Of a DNA stretch of 64,000 nucleotides, positions 12,359-21,523 are shown piece after piece; the first letter of the stretch is position 1; the number at the start of each line of letters is the position of its first letter. The translations under genes were made by a program, and so were the position numbers. The stretch is from Qipengyuania sp. SS22 (lineage in GTDB: Bacteria > Pseudomonadota > Alphaproteobacteria > Sphingomonadales > Sphingomonadaceae), in NCBI RefSeq assembly GCF_025736935.1, contig NZ_CP107048.1:62001-126000 (forward strand), written 5' to 3'. A model generated the notes under the pieces. The model was not told where the DNA came from. It was given only the letters and a program-made list of their open reading frames with translations, and ran no database searches.

Positions 12359-13225
12359 TTAGAACACGGCCGCGCGCTGGCGCGGCTGGGCGGCCATGGA
12401 CGTGTCTTCGTGAATTGGCGCATAAAGCGACGATCCGAATTCGGCGGGCTTGAACCTTTCGGTCTGTCCGACCACTGTTTCACCCGCTCCGAGCATCAGC
12501 CAGCCATCGTTTGCAATACCACCGGCAAGCCGGTCGAAAGCGGTCGCGCGCGTCTGCGGGTCGAAATAGAGCAGGACATTGCGGCACATCACCAGGTCGA
12601 ACCGACCGGGCGAGGGCGGAAAGTCGAGGATGTTGTGCTGCTGGAAGCGCGTCATTGCGCGAATCCTGTCGGTCGCCTGCCAGTGCCCCTTGTCCTCGAT
12701 AAAGAAGTTCAGCATCTGCGCGACACTGATCCCGCGCTGGATTTCGAACTGGGTATAAAGCCCGTCGCGCGCGGTATCGATCGCCTTGCTCGACACATCG
12801 GTGCCAAGGATCTCGATCGTCCAGTCGGCCCAGCGGGCGGGCTGTTCGGCGAAGATCATCGCCAGGCTCAGCGCTTCCTGTCCGGTTGAGCAGCCGGCCG
12901 ACCAGATCGTCAGCCGCTTCCGTGCTTCGCGTTTGCGCGCAAGGTCGGGCAGGACCTGGTTGGCGAGGACCGAGAAATAGGCGTTGTCGCGAAAGAAATA
13001 GGTCTCATTGTTGAGCAGGGCTTCGACCACCCTGGTCGCCAACTGCTGCTCACTGGGGCGTTCCAGCATGCAGGCGAGCTGATCGACATTCTCGATCTCG
13101 AATTCGCGGAACAGGCCGGACAGCGCGCTCGAAACACGCCAGCGGCGCCCTTCCGTCAATTGCTGTCCGGTACGCTGTGCAAGAAGTTCGCCGATGATGC
13201 GATGCGAAGCGTCGTCTACCGCCAT
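12359..13225 (-). CDS. cheR: Chemotaxis protein methyltransferase CheR
   Basis: A 288-residue SAM-dependent methyltransferase that methylates glutamates of chemoreceptors. The N-terminal helical CheR domain ends at NNETYFFRDNAYF, the typical NETxFFR motif. SAGCSTGQEALSLAM is the SAM-binding loop, and CRNVLLYF near residue 220 is the second family motif. The start overlaps the cheB stop by 10 bases. The chemoreceptors downstream lack the C-terminal pentapeptide tether, so CheR must act on them without it. Confidence 0.96.
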   Translation of the reverse strand: MAVDDASHRIIGELLAQRTGQQLTEGRRWRVSSALSGLFREFEIENVDQLACMLERPSEQQLATRVVEALLNNETYFFRDNAYFSVLANQVLPDLARKREARKRLTIWSAGCSTGQEALSLAMIFAEQPARWADWTIEILGTDVSSKAIDTARDGLYTQFEIQRGISVAQMLNFFIEDKGHWQATDRIRAMTRFQQHNILDFPPSPGRFDLVMCRNVLLYFDPQTRATAFDRLAGGIANDGWLMLGAGETVVGQTERFKPAEFGSSLYAPIHEDTSMAAQPRQRAAVF

Positions 13226-14301
13226 GCGTCGGCTCCCGCGCTCGCGAGCAACTCGTCGGCGAGTTCGGCCGGGGGCAGCACGGCAGCCGCCTGTCCCAGT
13301 TCGGTCACGGCGCGGGGCATGCCCCAGACAGCACAGGTTTCGGCATTCTGGGCGAAGATCGTCCCGCCCGCGGACACGATCGACTGGGCGCCGTCGCTAC
13401 CGTCGCGGCCCATGCCCGACAGCAGGACGCCGGCGACATGCCCGTCATAGGCCTCGGCGAGCGTATCGAACATCGGATCGACCGAGGGCATGCAGCCGCT
13501 CTTCACCGGATGATAGGCGAGCCCGAGCGTGTGGGAACCGCCCGATTTGCGCACCACCATATGGCCATGGCCGGGTGCGATATAGATCTTGCCGCGTTCG
13601 ATCCGCACACCTTCGTCCGCGAGGACTGCGGGCCGTTTGGCGGCTATCTCCATCTGCTGGGCGAACACGGGAATGAAGCTGGGGGGAAGATGCTGCGTAA
13701 CCAGGATCGGCAGGTCGAAATTCTTTGGCACCTGGGCGAGGAAAAGGTTGAGCGCGTGGATCCCGCCGGTCGAGGCACCGATGGCGACGATCTGCGGCGG
13801 CTTGCCGAGTCCCTTGGTGGCAGGGGCGGCGGAGTTCGCGTCGGGCGCGATGCCCTTGAGCGCGCGGATCTTGCCCAGCAGGGTCGACTTGTAATCGTCG
13901 TTGAACCCGCCCGGACGCGGCTTGAGCATCGTGTCGGCGGCCCCCAGCGAGAGCGCCTTGACGGTCGCTTCCGCGCCATCGGCGGTGAGCGAGGAGATAA
14001 CGAGGACCTTGGTGTCGGGTGCGACTTCCAGGATCTTGGGAAGCGCTTCGAGGCCTCCCATGCCGGGCATCTCGAGGTCGAGCAGCATGACGTCGGCAGT
14101 CGCCGAAGCCAGCTCGCTGAGCCCGCTTTCCGCCGTGTTGGAGGTCGCGACGATCTCCATGTCGGTTTCAAGCCCGATCATGCGCGTGAACACCGTGCGC
14201 ACGGTGAGCGAATCATCAACGATCATTACCCGCACCGGATCGGCGCAAGTCGGGTCGGAGGTGTCGGAAGCTACGGGTTCGGAACGGAGAAGCGCGCCCA
14301 T
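13216..14301 (-). CDS. cheB: Chemotaxis response regulator protein-glutamate methylesterase CheB
   Basis: 361 residues. An N-terminal receiver domain has the acidic pair D29-D30 and phospho-acceptor D75 (MLLDLEMPG). The C-terminal methylesterase carries the catalytic triad S177 (GASTGG), H204 (TQHLPPSF) and D300 (SGMGRDGSDG). It removes methyl groups from, or deamidates, receptor glutamates after phosphorylation by CheA. It sits 11 bp downstream of cheY and overlaps cheR. Confidence 0.97.
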   Translation of the reverse strand: MGALLRSEPVASDTSDPTCADPVRVMIVDDSLTVRTVFTRMIGLETDMEIVATSNTAESGLSELASATADVMLLDLEMPGMGGLEALPKILEVAPDTKVLVISSLTADGAEATVKALSLGAADTMLKPRPGGFNDDYKSTLLGKIRALKGIAPDANSAAPATKGLGKPPQIVAIGASTGGIHALNLFLAQVPKNFDLPILVTQHLPPSFIPVFAQQMEIAAKRPAVLADEGVRIERGKIYIAPGHGHMVVRKSGGSHTLGLAYHPVKSGCMPSVDPMFDTLAEAYDGHVAGVLLSGMGRDGSDGAQSIVSAGGTIFAQNAETCAVWGMPRAVTELGQAAAVLPPAELADELLASAGADAWR

Positions 14302-14312
14302 GTCACGCCTCC

Positions 14313-14678
14313 TCAGGCCATGCCGACAAGCTGGAGCTTGATCTGCAATGTTTCGTGGTCGAACGGCTTCATCACATATTCGTCGGCGCCCGCGCTGATC
14401 GCTTCGCGGATATGCGCGACATCGTTCTCGGTCGTGCAGAACACGACCTTGGGCTTGTCGCCGCCATCACGCTGGCGCAGCTGGGTGATGAATTCGATAC
14501 CGGTCATCACCGGCATGTTCCAATCGAGCAGGACCACATCGGGCATCCCCTCGGCGCATTTGTCGAGGCCCTCCTGGCCGTTCTCGGCCTCCTCGACATG
14601 GAAGCCCAGCGTCTCGAGAATGTGCCTCGAAACCTTCCGGATGACGCGCGAATCGTCGACGATAAGGCAAGATTTCAT
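14313..14678 (-). CDS. cheY: Chemotaxis response regulator CheY
   Basis: A 121-residue single receiver domain. It shows the acidic pair D8-D9, phospho-acceptor D52 (LLDWNMP), the conserved Thr in CTTEN (82-83) and Lys104 (VMKPF). It has no output domain, as expected for a regulator that binds the flagellar switch or acts as a phosphate sink. GAGGGTTCT lies just before the ATG. A 56-bp spacer from cheW contains a small hairpin (TGGTG-GGAAA-CACCA), which could modulate expression relative to cheA/cheW. Confidence 0.95.
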   Translation of the reverse strand: MKSCLIVDDSRVIRKVSRHILETLGFHVEEAENGQEGLDKCAEGMPDVVLLDWNMPVMTGIEFITQLRQRDGGDKPKVVFCTTENDVAHIREAISAGADEYVMKPFDHETLQIKLQLVGMA

Positions 14679-14734
14679 TTCAGAACCCTCTGGTGTTTCC
14701 CACCAATTCCTAGCTTGAGTAGGTAACTATTAGC

Positions 14735-15169
14735 TTAAGCCGCTTGCGCGATCGGTCCCGCAACCAGTGCTTCGACATCGATCAGCAAAGTCGGGCCGCC
14801 ATCGGTTTCGACCATGCCGCGCGCCGCGGCCTGCCAGCCCTCGCCAAAACCGCCGGGGACCCCGACCGGCTCGCTGCGGGCCTCGCCCACATCATAGGCC
14901 TCATCGACCAGCAGCGCATAAAGATGGCCTTCGATATCGACCACTGCGGCGCGCTGGCCCGATGTGTCCTGCCGGCCATCGAAGCCAAGCGCGACGGGGC
15001 AATCGATCACCGTCAGCGCCTGGCTGCGCAAGGCGGTCAGCCCGCGGATGAAGGATGGCACGCCCGGGATGGGGGTGATGTCGTCGATCTCGATCACCGA
15101 CTGCACGCGAATCGCGGGGATCGCAGCGCGGCGCCCGGCGATCAGGCACATGAGCAGGAGTTCGTTCAT
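14735..15169 (-). CDS. cheW: Chemotaxis coupling protein CheW
   Basis: A 144-residue single CheW-like SH3-pair domain beginning MNELLLMCLIAGRRAAIPA. It has the IPGVPSFIRGLTALRSQAL stretch typical of CheW (pattern PxxxxGxxxLRG). It couples chemoreceptors to CheA. The start overlaps the cheA stop in an ATGA, so the two are translated together. Confidence 0.94.
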   Translation of the reverse strand: MNELLLMCLIAGRRAAIPAIRVQSVIEIDDITPIPGVPSFIRGLTALRSQALTVIDCPVALGFDGRQDTSGQRAAVVDIEGHLYALLVDEAYDVGEARSEPVGVPGGFGEGWQAAARGMVETDGGPTLLIDVEALVAGPIAQAA

Positions 15170-17556
15170 GCTGTCTTCCCCATACGAGCTTGCTTGAGCG
15201 CGTCGAGCAATGCGTCGCGGTCATAGCGGTAGATGGTGTCGTCCGCGGTCTCGGGTTGTTCGGGTTCGGGGCGCAGGCGGATCACGCGGCGCGCCGGACC
15301 GCTTGCAATGGGCGCGTTCTCGGCGAGTTCGATAGCGACATCGGCTTCCTCGCTTTCGTCGGTCGAGACGCGGTAGCCGGCGGCTTCAACCAATGGTTCG
15401 AGAATGGTCCGAGCCCAATCGCTCTCGGCGGGCAGGCGGCAGGACATCGGCTGGTCGGTGCGGCGCGGTGCGTGGTGCCTGGCGAACAGCGCATGGCCGT
15501 CGATCACGGGGACCGGCTGGTCGCCGATCAGTGTGACGCCTTCGACCGACGTATCGCCATGCGAGGGGATGATGTCGCCATCCATATCGGCAGCGTCGAG
15601 CACTTCGCGCACCACATAGACCAGTTCGCATTCCCCATCGGACAGGCGCAGCAGGCGGCACTTGTCTTCGGGCAAGTCGCCATATTCCTGGCCGACAAGC
15701 GAGAAGATCGCCCCGTCGATGACTGCCTGGGCGCGGACGCCCTCGATGTCGATCGCTTCGCGTGCAATCGTGTCGATGCGGCGGACCAGTTCGAGGCGGA
15801 CGGCGCGGCGGCGGCCGTCGAGGCCGGTGAAGAGCATGACCGGATGGGTCTTGCGGCGTTCGACCTGTTCTTCCTCGACCACCCGCGTCGAACTGCGCAT
15901 TTCGTTCACCAGCTCGCGCTGTTCCGCGATACTTGGCAGGTCGAGCAGCATCATTGGACGGCCATCGTCGAGCAGTGTGGTCCCGGCATAAAGCCTGGTT
16001 TCCATGATCGCGGGCGCGATCGGCTTCACCACCACGTCCTCGTGGTCGTAGACCCGGTCGACTGCGAGCGCGAAGACATCCTCGCTGGCAAGGCGGATGA
16101 GGACGAGCGTCTTGTCCTGCCAATCGGTGTCGTGATTGGCGTCCGTACCAAGGATTTCGCCGAGCGAGAGGCATGGCACACGCTTGCCGCGGAAGGTCAT
16201 CAGCTGGCGTTCGCCCGCTTCGGCAAAGTCGACGTGGTCGCTCGACCCGAAAACGATTTCTTCGACATAGCTGCGCGGGATCGCGTAGCGCTGGCCATCG
16301 CTTCCCACGGTCAGCGCGGCGATGATGCTCAGCGTGAGCGGCAGTTTGAGATAGAAGCTGGTGCCTTCGCCCGGCTTGGTGGCGACGTCGATCGAACCGC
16401 CGACGCGTTCGATATTGGCGCGTACCACGTCCATGCCGACGCCGCGGCCCGATACCGAACTGACCTCGTCTGCGGTCGACAGGCCGGGTTCGAAGATCAG
16501 GTAATGCCGCCGCCGTTCGGACATCTTGTCGACTTCGGACTGGCTGTAGATACCCGCTGCAACGGCCTTGGCCGCAAGCCGGTCGGTGTTGATCCCGCGC
16601 CCATCGTCGGTGATGGTCAGGGTGATCTGGTTGCCTGCCTGACGCGCGGCGAATTTGAGCAGGCCGATCTCGCGCTTGTTCGATTTGAGGCGTTCGCCCG
16701 GGCTTTCGAGCCCGTGATCGATGGCATTGCGGATGATGTGGGTCAGCGGATCGCGGACCATCTCGACCATCTCGCGATCGAGTTCGACTTCGCCGCCCTC
16801 GAAATCGACCATGACCTGTTTGCCGAGTTCGTTCGACAGGTCGCGCACAAGCCGCGGCAGCGAGGTGAACAGGTGTTCGAGCCGCTGCATGCGCATGCGG
16901 GTGATCGAGGTGCGGACATCGGCAAGGATCGCGCTGAGGCGATCGAACGGGCCGTCGATGGTCGGCTGTTCGCCCGCTTCGCGCAGGCGCCGCGCGAGGT
17001 CGTTGCGCGCCAGGACCATGTCCGACACGCCCTTCATCACCTCGTCGAGCAATTCGGTGGGCAGGCGGATGGACCGCTGGACGCCCGCATTGGACGCAGC
17101 CTTCGGAGCCGCGCCTTCTTCGCTTGCCTCGGTCGGTGTTTCGGGAGGGGGCTGCGACGATGCGCCGCCGGTGACTTCGATCGTTGCGCCTGCCTGCAAT
17201 GCGGCAATCAGCTGGTCGTCCCCGCCCTCGGGATACTCCTCGCCCGCCTCGATGGAATCGGTCATCTCGCTGATGCGGTCGATGATCGCGAGAACGGCGG
17301 ATACCAGTGCACGGTCGGGTTCGCGGCGTCCGGAACGGCATTCGGCAAGCGTGTCTTCGGCCGCGTGGCTGAGCTTTTCCAGCCGCGGAAAATCAAAGAA
17401 ACCGCAATTGCCCTTCACTGTGTGGACGAAGCGGAAAATGGTATCGAGCCGCGCCTTGTCAGAAGGATCGGCTTCCCAGGCGACGATCTCGCCGCCGCTC
17501 GCTTCCAGCATTTCGCGGGTTTCGGCCACGAAATCCGCCAGCAGGTCATCCATCAT
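15166..17556 (-). CDS. cheA: Chemotaxis histidine kinase CheA with second CheW-like and degenerate receiver-like C-terminal domains
   Basis: 796 residues. The Hpt domain has the phosphorylated His45 (FVHTVKGNCGFF). A Pro/Glu-rich linker (about 130-158) stands in for P2. The dimerisation helices lie at about 160-225. The kinase core has its N box at 273-284, DDGRGI at 317-322 and GRGVGMD at 370-376. A CheW-like P5 (about 410-545) is followed by a second CheW-like region (about 570-695) and a receiver-like tail (about 703-790). The tail keeps the fold pattern (EAAGYRV, YDRDALLDAL) but has no acidic pocket and no phospho-acceptor Asp. GAGGGG lies 6 bases before the start. It is the first gene of the leftward chemotaxis operon. 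Confidence 0.95.
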   Translation of the reverse strand: MMDDLLADFVAETREMLEASGGEIVAWEADPSDKARLDTIFRFVHTVKGNCGFFDFPRLEKLSHAAEDTLAECRSGRREPDRALVSAVLAIIDRISEMTDSIEAGEEYPEGGDDQLIAALQAGATIEVTGGASSQPPPETPTEASEEGAAPKAASNAGVQRSIRLPTELLDEVMKGVSDMVLARNDLARRLREAGEQPTIDGPFDRLSAILADVRTSITRMRMQRLEHLFTSLPRLVRDLSNELGKQVMVDFEGGEVELDREMVEMVRDPLTHIIRNAIDHGLESPGERLKSNKREIGLLKFAARQAGNQITLTITDDGRGINTDRLAAKAVAAGIYSQSEVDKMSERRRHYLIFEPGLSTADEVSSVSGRGVGMDVVRANIERVGGSIDVATKPGEGTSFYLKLPLTLSIIAALTVGSDGQRYAIPRSYVEEIVFGSSDHVDFAEAGERQLMTFRGKRVPCLSLGEILGTDANHDTDWQDKTLVLIRLASEDVFALAVDRVYDHEDVVVKPIAPAIMETRLYAGTTLLDDGRPMMLLDLPSIAEQRELVNEMRSSTRVVEEEQVERRKTHPVMLFTGLDGRRRAVRLELVRRIDTIAREAIDIEGVRAQAVIDGAIFSLVGQEYGDLPEDKCRLLRLSDGECELVYVVREVLDAADMDGDIIPSHGDTSVEGVTLIGDQPVPVIDGHALFARHHAPRRTDQPMSCRLPAESDWARTILEPLVEAAGYRVSTDESEEADVAIELAENAPIASGPARRVIRLRPEPEQPETADDTIYRYDRDALLDALKQARMGKTA

Positions 17557-17599
17557 TGTAAGCCCCTCGTACGATGCGAACGGCTATGGACGAGGATGG

Positions 17600-19021
17600 T
17601 TAACTATTGGTTTGGGCGGAGCCAGCCTTTTCGGAAGGTGCGCGCAGCACGCGCCAGACGATAAACGCGGCCAGCGCCCCACCGGCCAGATTGGCGACCA
17701 GTTCGGCGGCATAAATCGCGGGCGAGCCCCAATATGCGCGCAGCACCCAGCCGAACGGCAGCATCACCAGGAACACCCGCGCGGCGCTCTGCGCGAGGGC
17801 GAAACCCGCCTTGTCGACGGCATTGAGCGCGCCATTGGCCACGATCAGCAGGCCGAACCCGGCATAGCCCCACACCGAAATCGCGAGATAACGGGAGAAT
17901 TCCTCGATCACCGCAGGATTGTCAGTGAAGATGTCGGCAAACCAGTCACCGGTGAAGAACAGCACCAGCGCGGTCGCGAGGCCATAACCGATGCAGAACA
18001 GCCCCGACCACCACATCGCCCGGCGCGCGCGATCGGGTCGCCGCGCGCCCCAGTTCTGTCCCACGATTGCGCCGATCGATCCCGATAGTGCGAGCAGGGG
18101 AACGACTGCGAAACTCTGCAGCCGTCCGGCCGCACCGAAACCCGCGACCGCCGCCTCGCCCTGGCTGGCGAGCAGCGCGGTAAGGACCGATAGGCCGATC
18201 GGATTGATCGCGTTCGAAAAGGCGGCGGGGGCGGCGACCGAGAGGATCGCCTTGCTCGAAGCGCCGACATCGCAATCGCGGATCGCAGCGGGGTGGATGT
18301 GCAGTTTTGCGCCCCGGATCAGCCACAGCGCGACAAGAATCGCGATGAAGAACCCGGCAATGGTCGCATAGGCGGCACCGGCGATACCGAAACCGGCAAT
18401 ACCGAACGCGCCGGTGATCAGGATGGGATCCAGGATCCAGTTGGCCACCGAATAGGTCAGCGAGACATAGCTGGTCTTGCGCGCCTCGCCCTGTCCTCGC
18501 AGCACGCCATTGAGCCCCATCTGCAGCAACATGATCGGCAGTCCCAGCGCATAGGGGCGCATGTACTGGCCGATCAGTGGGAGCAGGTTTTCCGAGGCCT
18601 GCATCAGCCGGAACAGCGGATCGAGCAGCAGATAAAGCCCCAGCCCGAGCAGGAGCCCGGCGACCAGCGCGAAGACCGCGCCGAAATTCGCCCGCCGCTC
18701 GGCGCGCGAAACGTCGCCTTCGCCCAGCGCGCGGGCGATGACCGAATTGATGCCGACCATCACGCCGACGCCAAGGCTCGAAAGCGCGATGGTGATGGGG
18801 AAAATGAAACTGACTGCGGCCAGTTCCTGCGCGCCCAGCTGGCCGATGAAATAGGCATCGATCAGCCCGACCGACATGATCGCCGCGACGCCGAAAATCA
18901 TCGGCATCGTCTGGCTGACAAGATGGCCGCGAATGCTCCCGCGGGTGAGTTTGGCCATCTCGCTCATCGCGCGCGGCGTTAGCGGGGCGGGGCTACCTTG
19001 CATAGCGCCAAGTCCTGCCAT
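17600..19021 (-). CDS. MATE family efflux transporter
   Basis: About 473 residues with twelve predicted membrane segments, in two six-helix halves as in MATE/NorM/DinF exporters. The first half opens VSQTMPMIFGVAAIMSVGLID; the GAFGIAGFGIAGAAYAT region lies near the middle. These proteins export drugs or metabolites using a Na+ or H+ gradient. The start could be the first ATG (19021) or an ATG six codons later with a weak AGGAC upstream. It lies upstream of cheA in the same direction with 43 bp between, so the cheA promoter may lie inside this gene. Confidence 0.9.
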   Translation of the reverse strand: MAGLGAMQGSPAPLTPRAMSEMAKLTRGSIRGHLVSQTMPMIFGVAAIMSVGLIDAYFIGQLGAQELAAVSFIFPITIALSSLGVGVMVGINSVIARALGEGDVSRAERRANFGAVFALVAGLLLGLGLYLLLDPLFRLMQASENLLPLIGQYMRPYALGLPIMLLQMGLNGVLRGQGEARKTSYVSLTYSVANWILDPILITGAFGIAGFGIAGAAYATIAGFFIAILVALWLIRGAKLHIHPAAIRDCDVGASSKAILSVAAPAAFSNAINPIGLSVLTALLASQGEAAVAGFGAAGRLQSFAVVPLLALSGSIGAIVGQNWGARRPDRARRAMWWSGLFCIGYGLATALVLFFTGDWFADIFTDNPAVIEEFSRYLAISVWGYAGFGLLIVANGALNAVDKAGFALAQSAARVFLVMLPFGWVLRAYWGSPAIYAAELVANLAGGALAAFIVWRVLRAPSEKAGSAQTNS

Positions 19022-19089
19022 CTTGCGGACTCGCGCCCGCCCGTGCGATACAGGTCCTCAAACAAAACCCCTTACGGAGAGAGCTTGCC

Positions 19090-19857
19090 ATGGCCACGCA
19101 AATGAAGACCCGCGATTTCGAATGCAGCGATGCCGAATGGCAGGCGCGGCAGGATCTGGCGGCATGCTATCGCATCTTCGACCATCTCGGCTGGGGCGAA
19201 AGCATCTACAACCATATCTCGGTAGCCGTGCCGGGCGAGGAAAACGTTTTCCTGATCAACCCCTTCGGGCTGCTTTACGACGAGGTCACCGCGTCCAACC
19301 TGGTCAAGATCGATGTCGAGGGCAACAATGTCGGCCCGTCGCAATATATGGTCAATAAGGCGGGCTTCACCCAGCACGCCTATTTCCATGAAAAGCTGGG
19401 CACCCGCGCCAATGCGATCTGCCACGTCCACACCACTGCCACGATGGCGGTGTGCAGCCACAAGGACGGGCTGGTGCCGACCAATTTCTACGCCTGCAAT
19501 TTCCAGGGGCAGATCGGCTATCACGATTTCGAAGGCGTCACCGTCCGCAGTGAAGAGGGCGAGCGGCTGGTCCAGAACCTCGGCGATCATTCGATCCTGA
19601 TGCTGCGCAATCACGGCCCGGTGGTGATGGACAAGACCATCCAGGGGATGTTCGTGAAGATGTGGGCGCTCCAGCGGGCGTGCGAAATCCAGATCGCCAC
19701 GCTCAGCCAGGGCGAAGCCAATGTGATCTCGCAGGATGTGGTCGACGTGCACCAGCGCGACCTGTCGGTGATGCAATCGCAGGGCGGCGCAGGCGTGTTC
19801 GATTTCGAAGCGTGGAAGCGCCGCGTGTCGAAAATCGACGACAGCTGGAAATCCTGA
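19090..19857 (+). CDS. Class II aldolase/adducin family protein
   Basis: 255 residues. The fold is recognised from YNHISVAVPG (substrate loop), FLINPFGLLYDEVTASNLVKI, and the HVHTTATMAV zinc-binding histidine pair. HGPVVMDKT near residue 185 provides a further conserved His. GGAGAG lies 8 bases before the ATG. Members include L-fuculose-phosphate aldolases and methylthioribulose dehydratases, but this subgroup (close to adducin heads) has no certain substrate. The next gene is an orphan 2Fe-2S subunit 37 bp downstream in the same direction, so they may form a unit. Confidence 0.9.
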   Translation: MATQMKTRDFECSDAEWQARQDLAACYRIFDHLGWGESIYNHISVAVPGEENVFLINPFGLLYDEVTASNLVKIDVEGNNVGPSQYMVNKAGFTQHAYFHEKLGTRANAICHVHTTATMAVCSHKDGLVPTNFYACNFQGQIGYHDFEGVTVRSEEGERLVQNLGDHSILMLRNHGPVVMDKTIQGMFVKMWALQRACEIQIATLSQGEANVISQDVVDVHQRDLSVMQSQGGAGVFDFEAWKRRVSKIDDSWKS

Positions 19858-19894
19858 ACCCGGCCACAGGCGCAGGACGTAAGGTACAGCGCGC

Positions 19895-20443
19895 ATGACC
19901 GGAATGACCGTCAACGGGAAGCCGCTCCGCTTCCTGATGGATCCCGACACCCCGCTGCTGTGGGCGCTGCGCGATGCGGCCAATTTGACCGGCACCAAGT
20001 TCGGCTGCGGCGAGGGTGATTGCGGCGCGTGCATGGTCCATGTCGATGGCGAGGCCCTGCGCAGCTGCCTGATCACCATTGCCGAAGCCGAAGGGCGCTT
20101 CATCACCACGATCGAGGGGCTGAGCCGCGACCGTTCGCACCCGGTGCAGCAGGCAATGGTGGCCGAACAGGCGATCCAGTGCGGCTATTGCACGCCGGGC
20201 ATCGTCATGGCGGCGAGCGCGCTGCTCGCCAAGAACTCCGCGCCGTCCGAAGCGGAGATCAAGGCGGCGATCCCCAATCTGTGCCGCTGCGGGGTCTATC
20301 CGCGGCTGGTCCGCGCGATCCAGCGGGCGGGGCGGGTGACGCGGCGGACCGAGACGATCAGCGCCGCACCCGCGCCGGGGATCAGCGCCGGGGACGCCGC
20401 GCAGGAAGTCCCCGCGATCAGCGCCCCCGAACCAAGCGAATAG
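19895..20443 (+). CDS. 2Fe-2S subunit of xanthine oxidase family (IorA-like), no large subunit nearby
   Basis: 182 residues. The plant-type ferredoxin domain has CGEGDCGACMVHVDG followed by a fourth Cys (LRSC). The second cluster domain has CGYCTPG and LCRCGVY. Both 2Fe-2S sites are therefore complete. Such subunits pass electrons from a molybdopterin subunit (isoquinoline 1-oxidoreductase or aldehyde oxidoreductase type). No molybdopterin subunit or FAD subunit gene is next to it: the neighbours are a class II aldolase and a convergent secreted protein. A C-terminal Ala/Pro/Glu-rich tail of about 30 residues is longer than usual. Confidence 0.9.
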   Translation: MTGMTVNGKPLRFLMDPDTPLLWALRDAANLTGTKFGCGEGDCGACMVHVDGEALRSCLITIAEAEGRFITTIEGLSRDRSHPVQQAMVAEQAIQCGYCTPGIVMAASALLAKNSAPSEAEIKAAIPNLCRCGVYPRLVRAIQRAGRVTRRTETISAAPAPGISAGDAAQEVPAISAPEPSE

Positions 20444-20470
20444 CCGGGCGCGCGCAGCCGCGCACCCGGC
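20443..20470. terminator. Candidate bidirectional terminator hairpin between convergent genes
   Basis: GCCGGG-C-GCGCG pairs with CGCGC-A-CCCGGC around a CAGC loop, with one mismatch. It sits directly at the stop of the 2Fe-2S gene and just beyond the end of the leftward DUF6607 gene. There is no T-run on either side, so it may act only weakly or stabilise 3' ends. Confidence 0.45.
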
Positions 20471-20477
20471 CATCGGT

Positions 20478-21512
20478 TCAATATTCGCCGTCGGCCTCGG
20501 CTACCTCGGCCGCCGCAGCGGCACCTTCGGCAGTGGCCCGGGTGATAAGCTGCTGGGCCTCGGCAATGGCATCGGCTTCGCTTAGTTCGCCATCCTTGAT
20601 CTCGTTGGCGATGGTCAGCAGGCGGCCCGAAATGACCGTGCCGGTCTGTGCCTCCTCGGCAATTGCAATCCCGCCATTGGCCTCCGCCACCGCGTCCCAT
20701 TGCTTGCGCACGGCTGCCCAGTAATCCGCGGTCGCCGCCCAATAGTCGTCGGCGGCGGCGACATTGTAATCGTCGAAATGATCATAGGTGTTGAGGACAT
20801 ATTCCTGCACCACCGGCGCCAGACCGTCCTCACCCGCACTGTCGGGCATCATCTTGGTGTTGTCCTGCCAGTGGATCCAGCCGGTGGGGGTCAGCTGGTG
20901 GCGGTTGATCGAGGCATAGCGATCGTAGACCGGGTCACGCACCGCATCGCGGCGGGCAAGCGGGCGCCAGGTCCAGTTCGAACGCCAGCGGCGGATGCCC
21001 TGGCTATCCTGCCATTCGCCCCACCCGGCATAGCGCGGGCTGTCATCGACCTGATAGACCGTTTGCGACCAGCGGCCATTGCGCAGCCGTTCGGGCATTT
21101 CCATCCATTCCCAGCTGTTGGGGCCGGTATAGGCGAGGATTTTCTCGGGCTCGTATTCCCAATCCTGGCGCCAGTGCTTGATGACGAATTCCTCGCCCTC
21201 GGCGCCGACCACCAGCAGATGCTGGAGGATGATCTTGGTGCCGGTATCCTCGATCACGCGGACCGACTCGTGCCCGCCCGAAGTCTTGCGGTCGAGCGGT
21301 TCGTATCCCGCCATCCACGGCGTCGATTCCTGCATATCGAAGCGGACCTTGTAATCGCCCGCCATGCTCAGGATGGTGGCGCGGTCGCGCTCGAACTGCG
21401 CGGTTTCGACTGCTTCGCCGCGGTCCGCAATCGGGCCATCAGCCAGTGCTGGCGCGGCGACGAGCGCGGTGGCGAGCAGGGCGGTGCGAAAGAAAGTTCG
21501 TATGTTGGTCAT
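20478..21512 (-). CDS. Secreted DUF6607-type protein, partner of the adjacent TonB receptor
   Basis: 344 residues with a signal peptide, TALLATALVAAPALA. The mature part is rich in Trp and Tyr (EWMEMPERLRNGRW, YAGWGEWQDSQG) and begins with a conserved ATILSMAGDYKVRFDM segment. I recognise this as the DUF6607 type, often coded beside haem/iron TonB-dependent receptors. The function is unknown; a periplasmic or outer-membrane accessory for haem uptake is an inference from context. It starts 11 bp after the receptor stop, so it is almost certainly in the same transcript. The C-terminal 30 residues are an Ala/Glu-rich tail. Confidence 0.8.
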   Translation of the reverse strand: MTNIRTFFRTALLATALVAAPALADGPIADRGEAVETAQFERDRATILSMAGDYKVRFDMQESTPWMAGYEPLDRKTSGGHESVRVIEDTGTKIILQHLLVVGAEGEEFVIKHWRQDWEYEPEKILAYTGPNSWEWMEMPERLRNGRWSQTVYQVDDSPRYAGWGEWQDSQGIRRWRSNWTWRPLARRDAVRDPVYDRYASINRHQLTPTGWIHWQDNTKMMPDSAGEDGLAPVVQEYVLNTYDHFDDYNVAAADDYWAATADYWAAVRKQWDAVAEANGGIAIAEEAQTGTVISGRLLTIANEIKDGELSEADAIAEAQQLITRATAEGAAAAAEVAEADGEY

Positions 21513-21523
21513 GGTGTCCTCCC

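Noticed and set aside
15190..17664. 824-codon plus-strand open frame
   Set aside because: Antisense to cheA; the composition is typical of a reverse-strand shadow with no domain.
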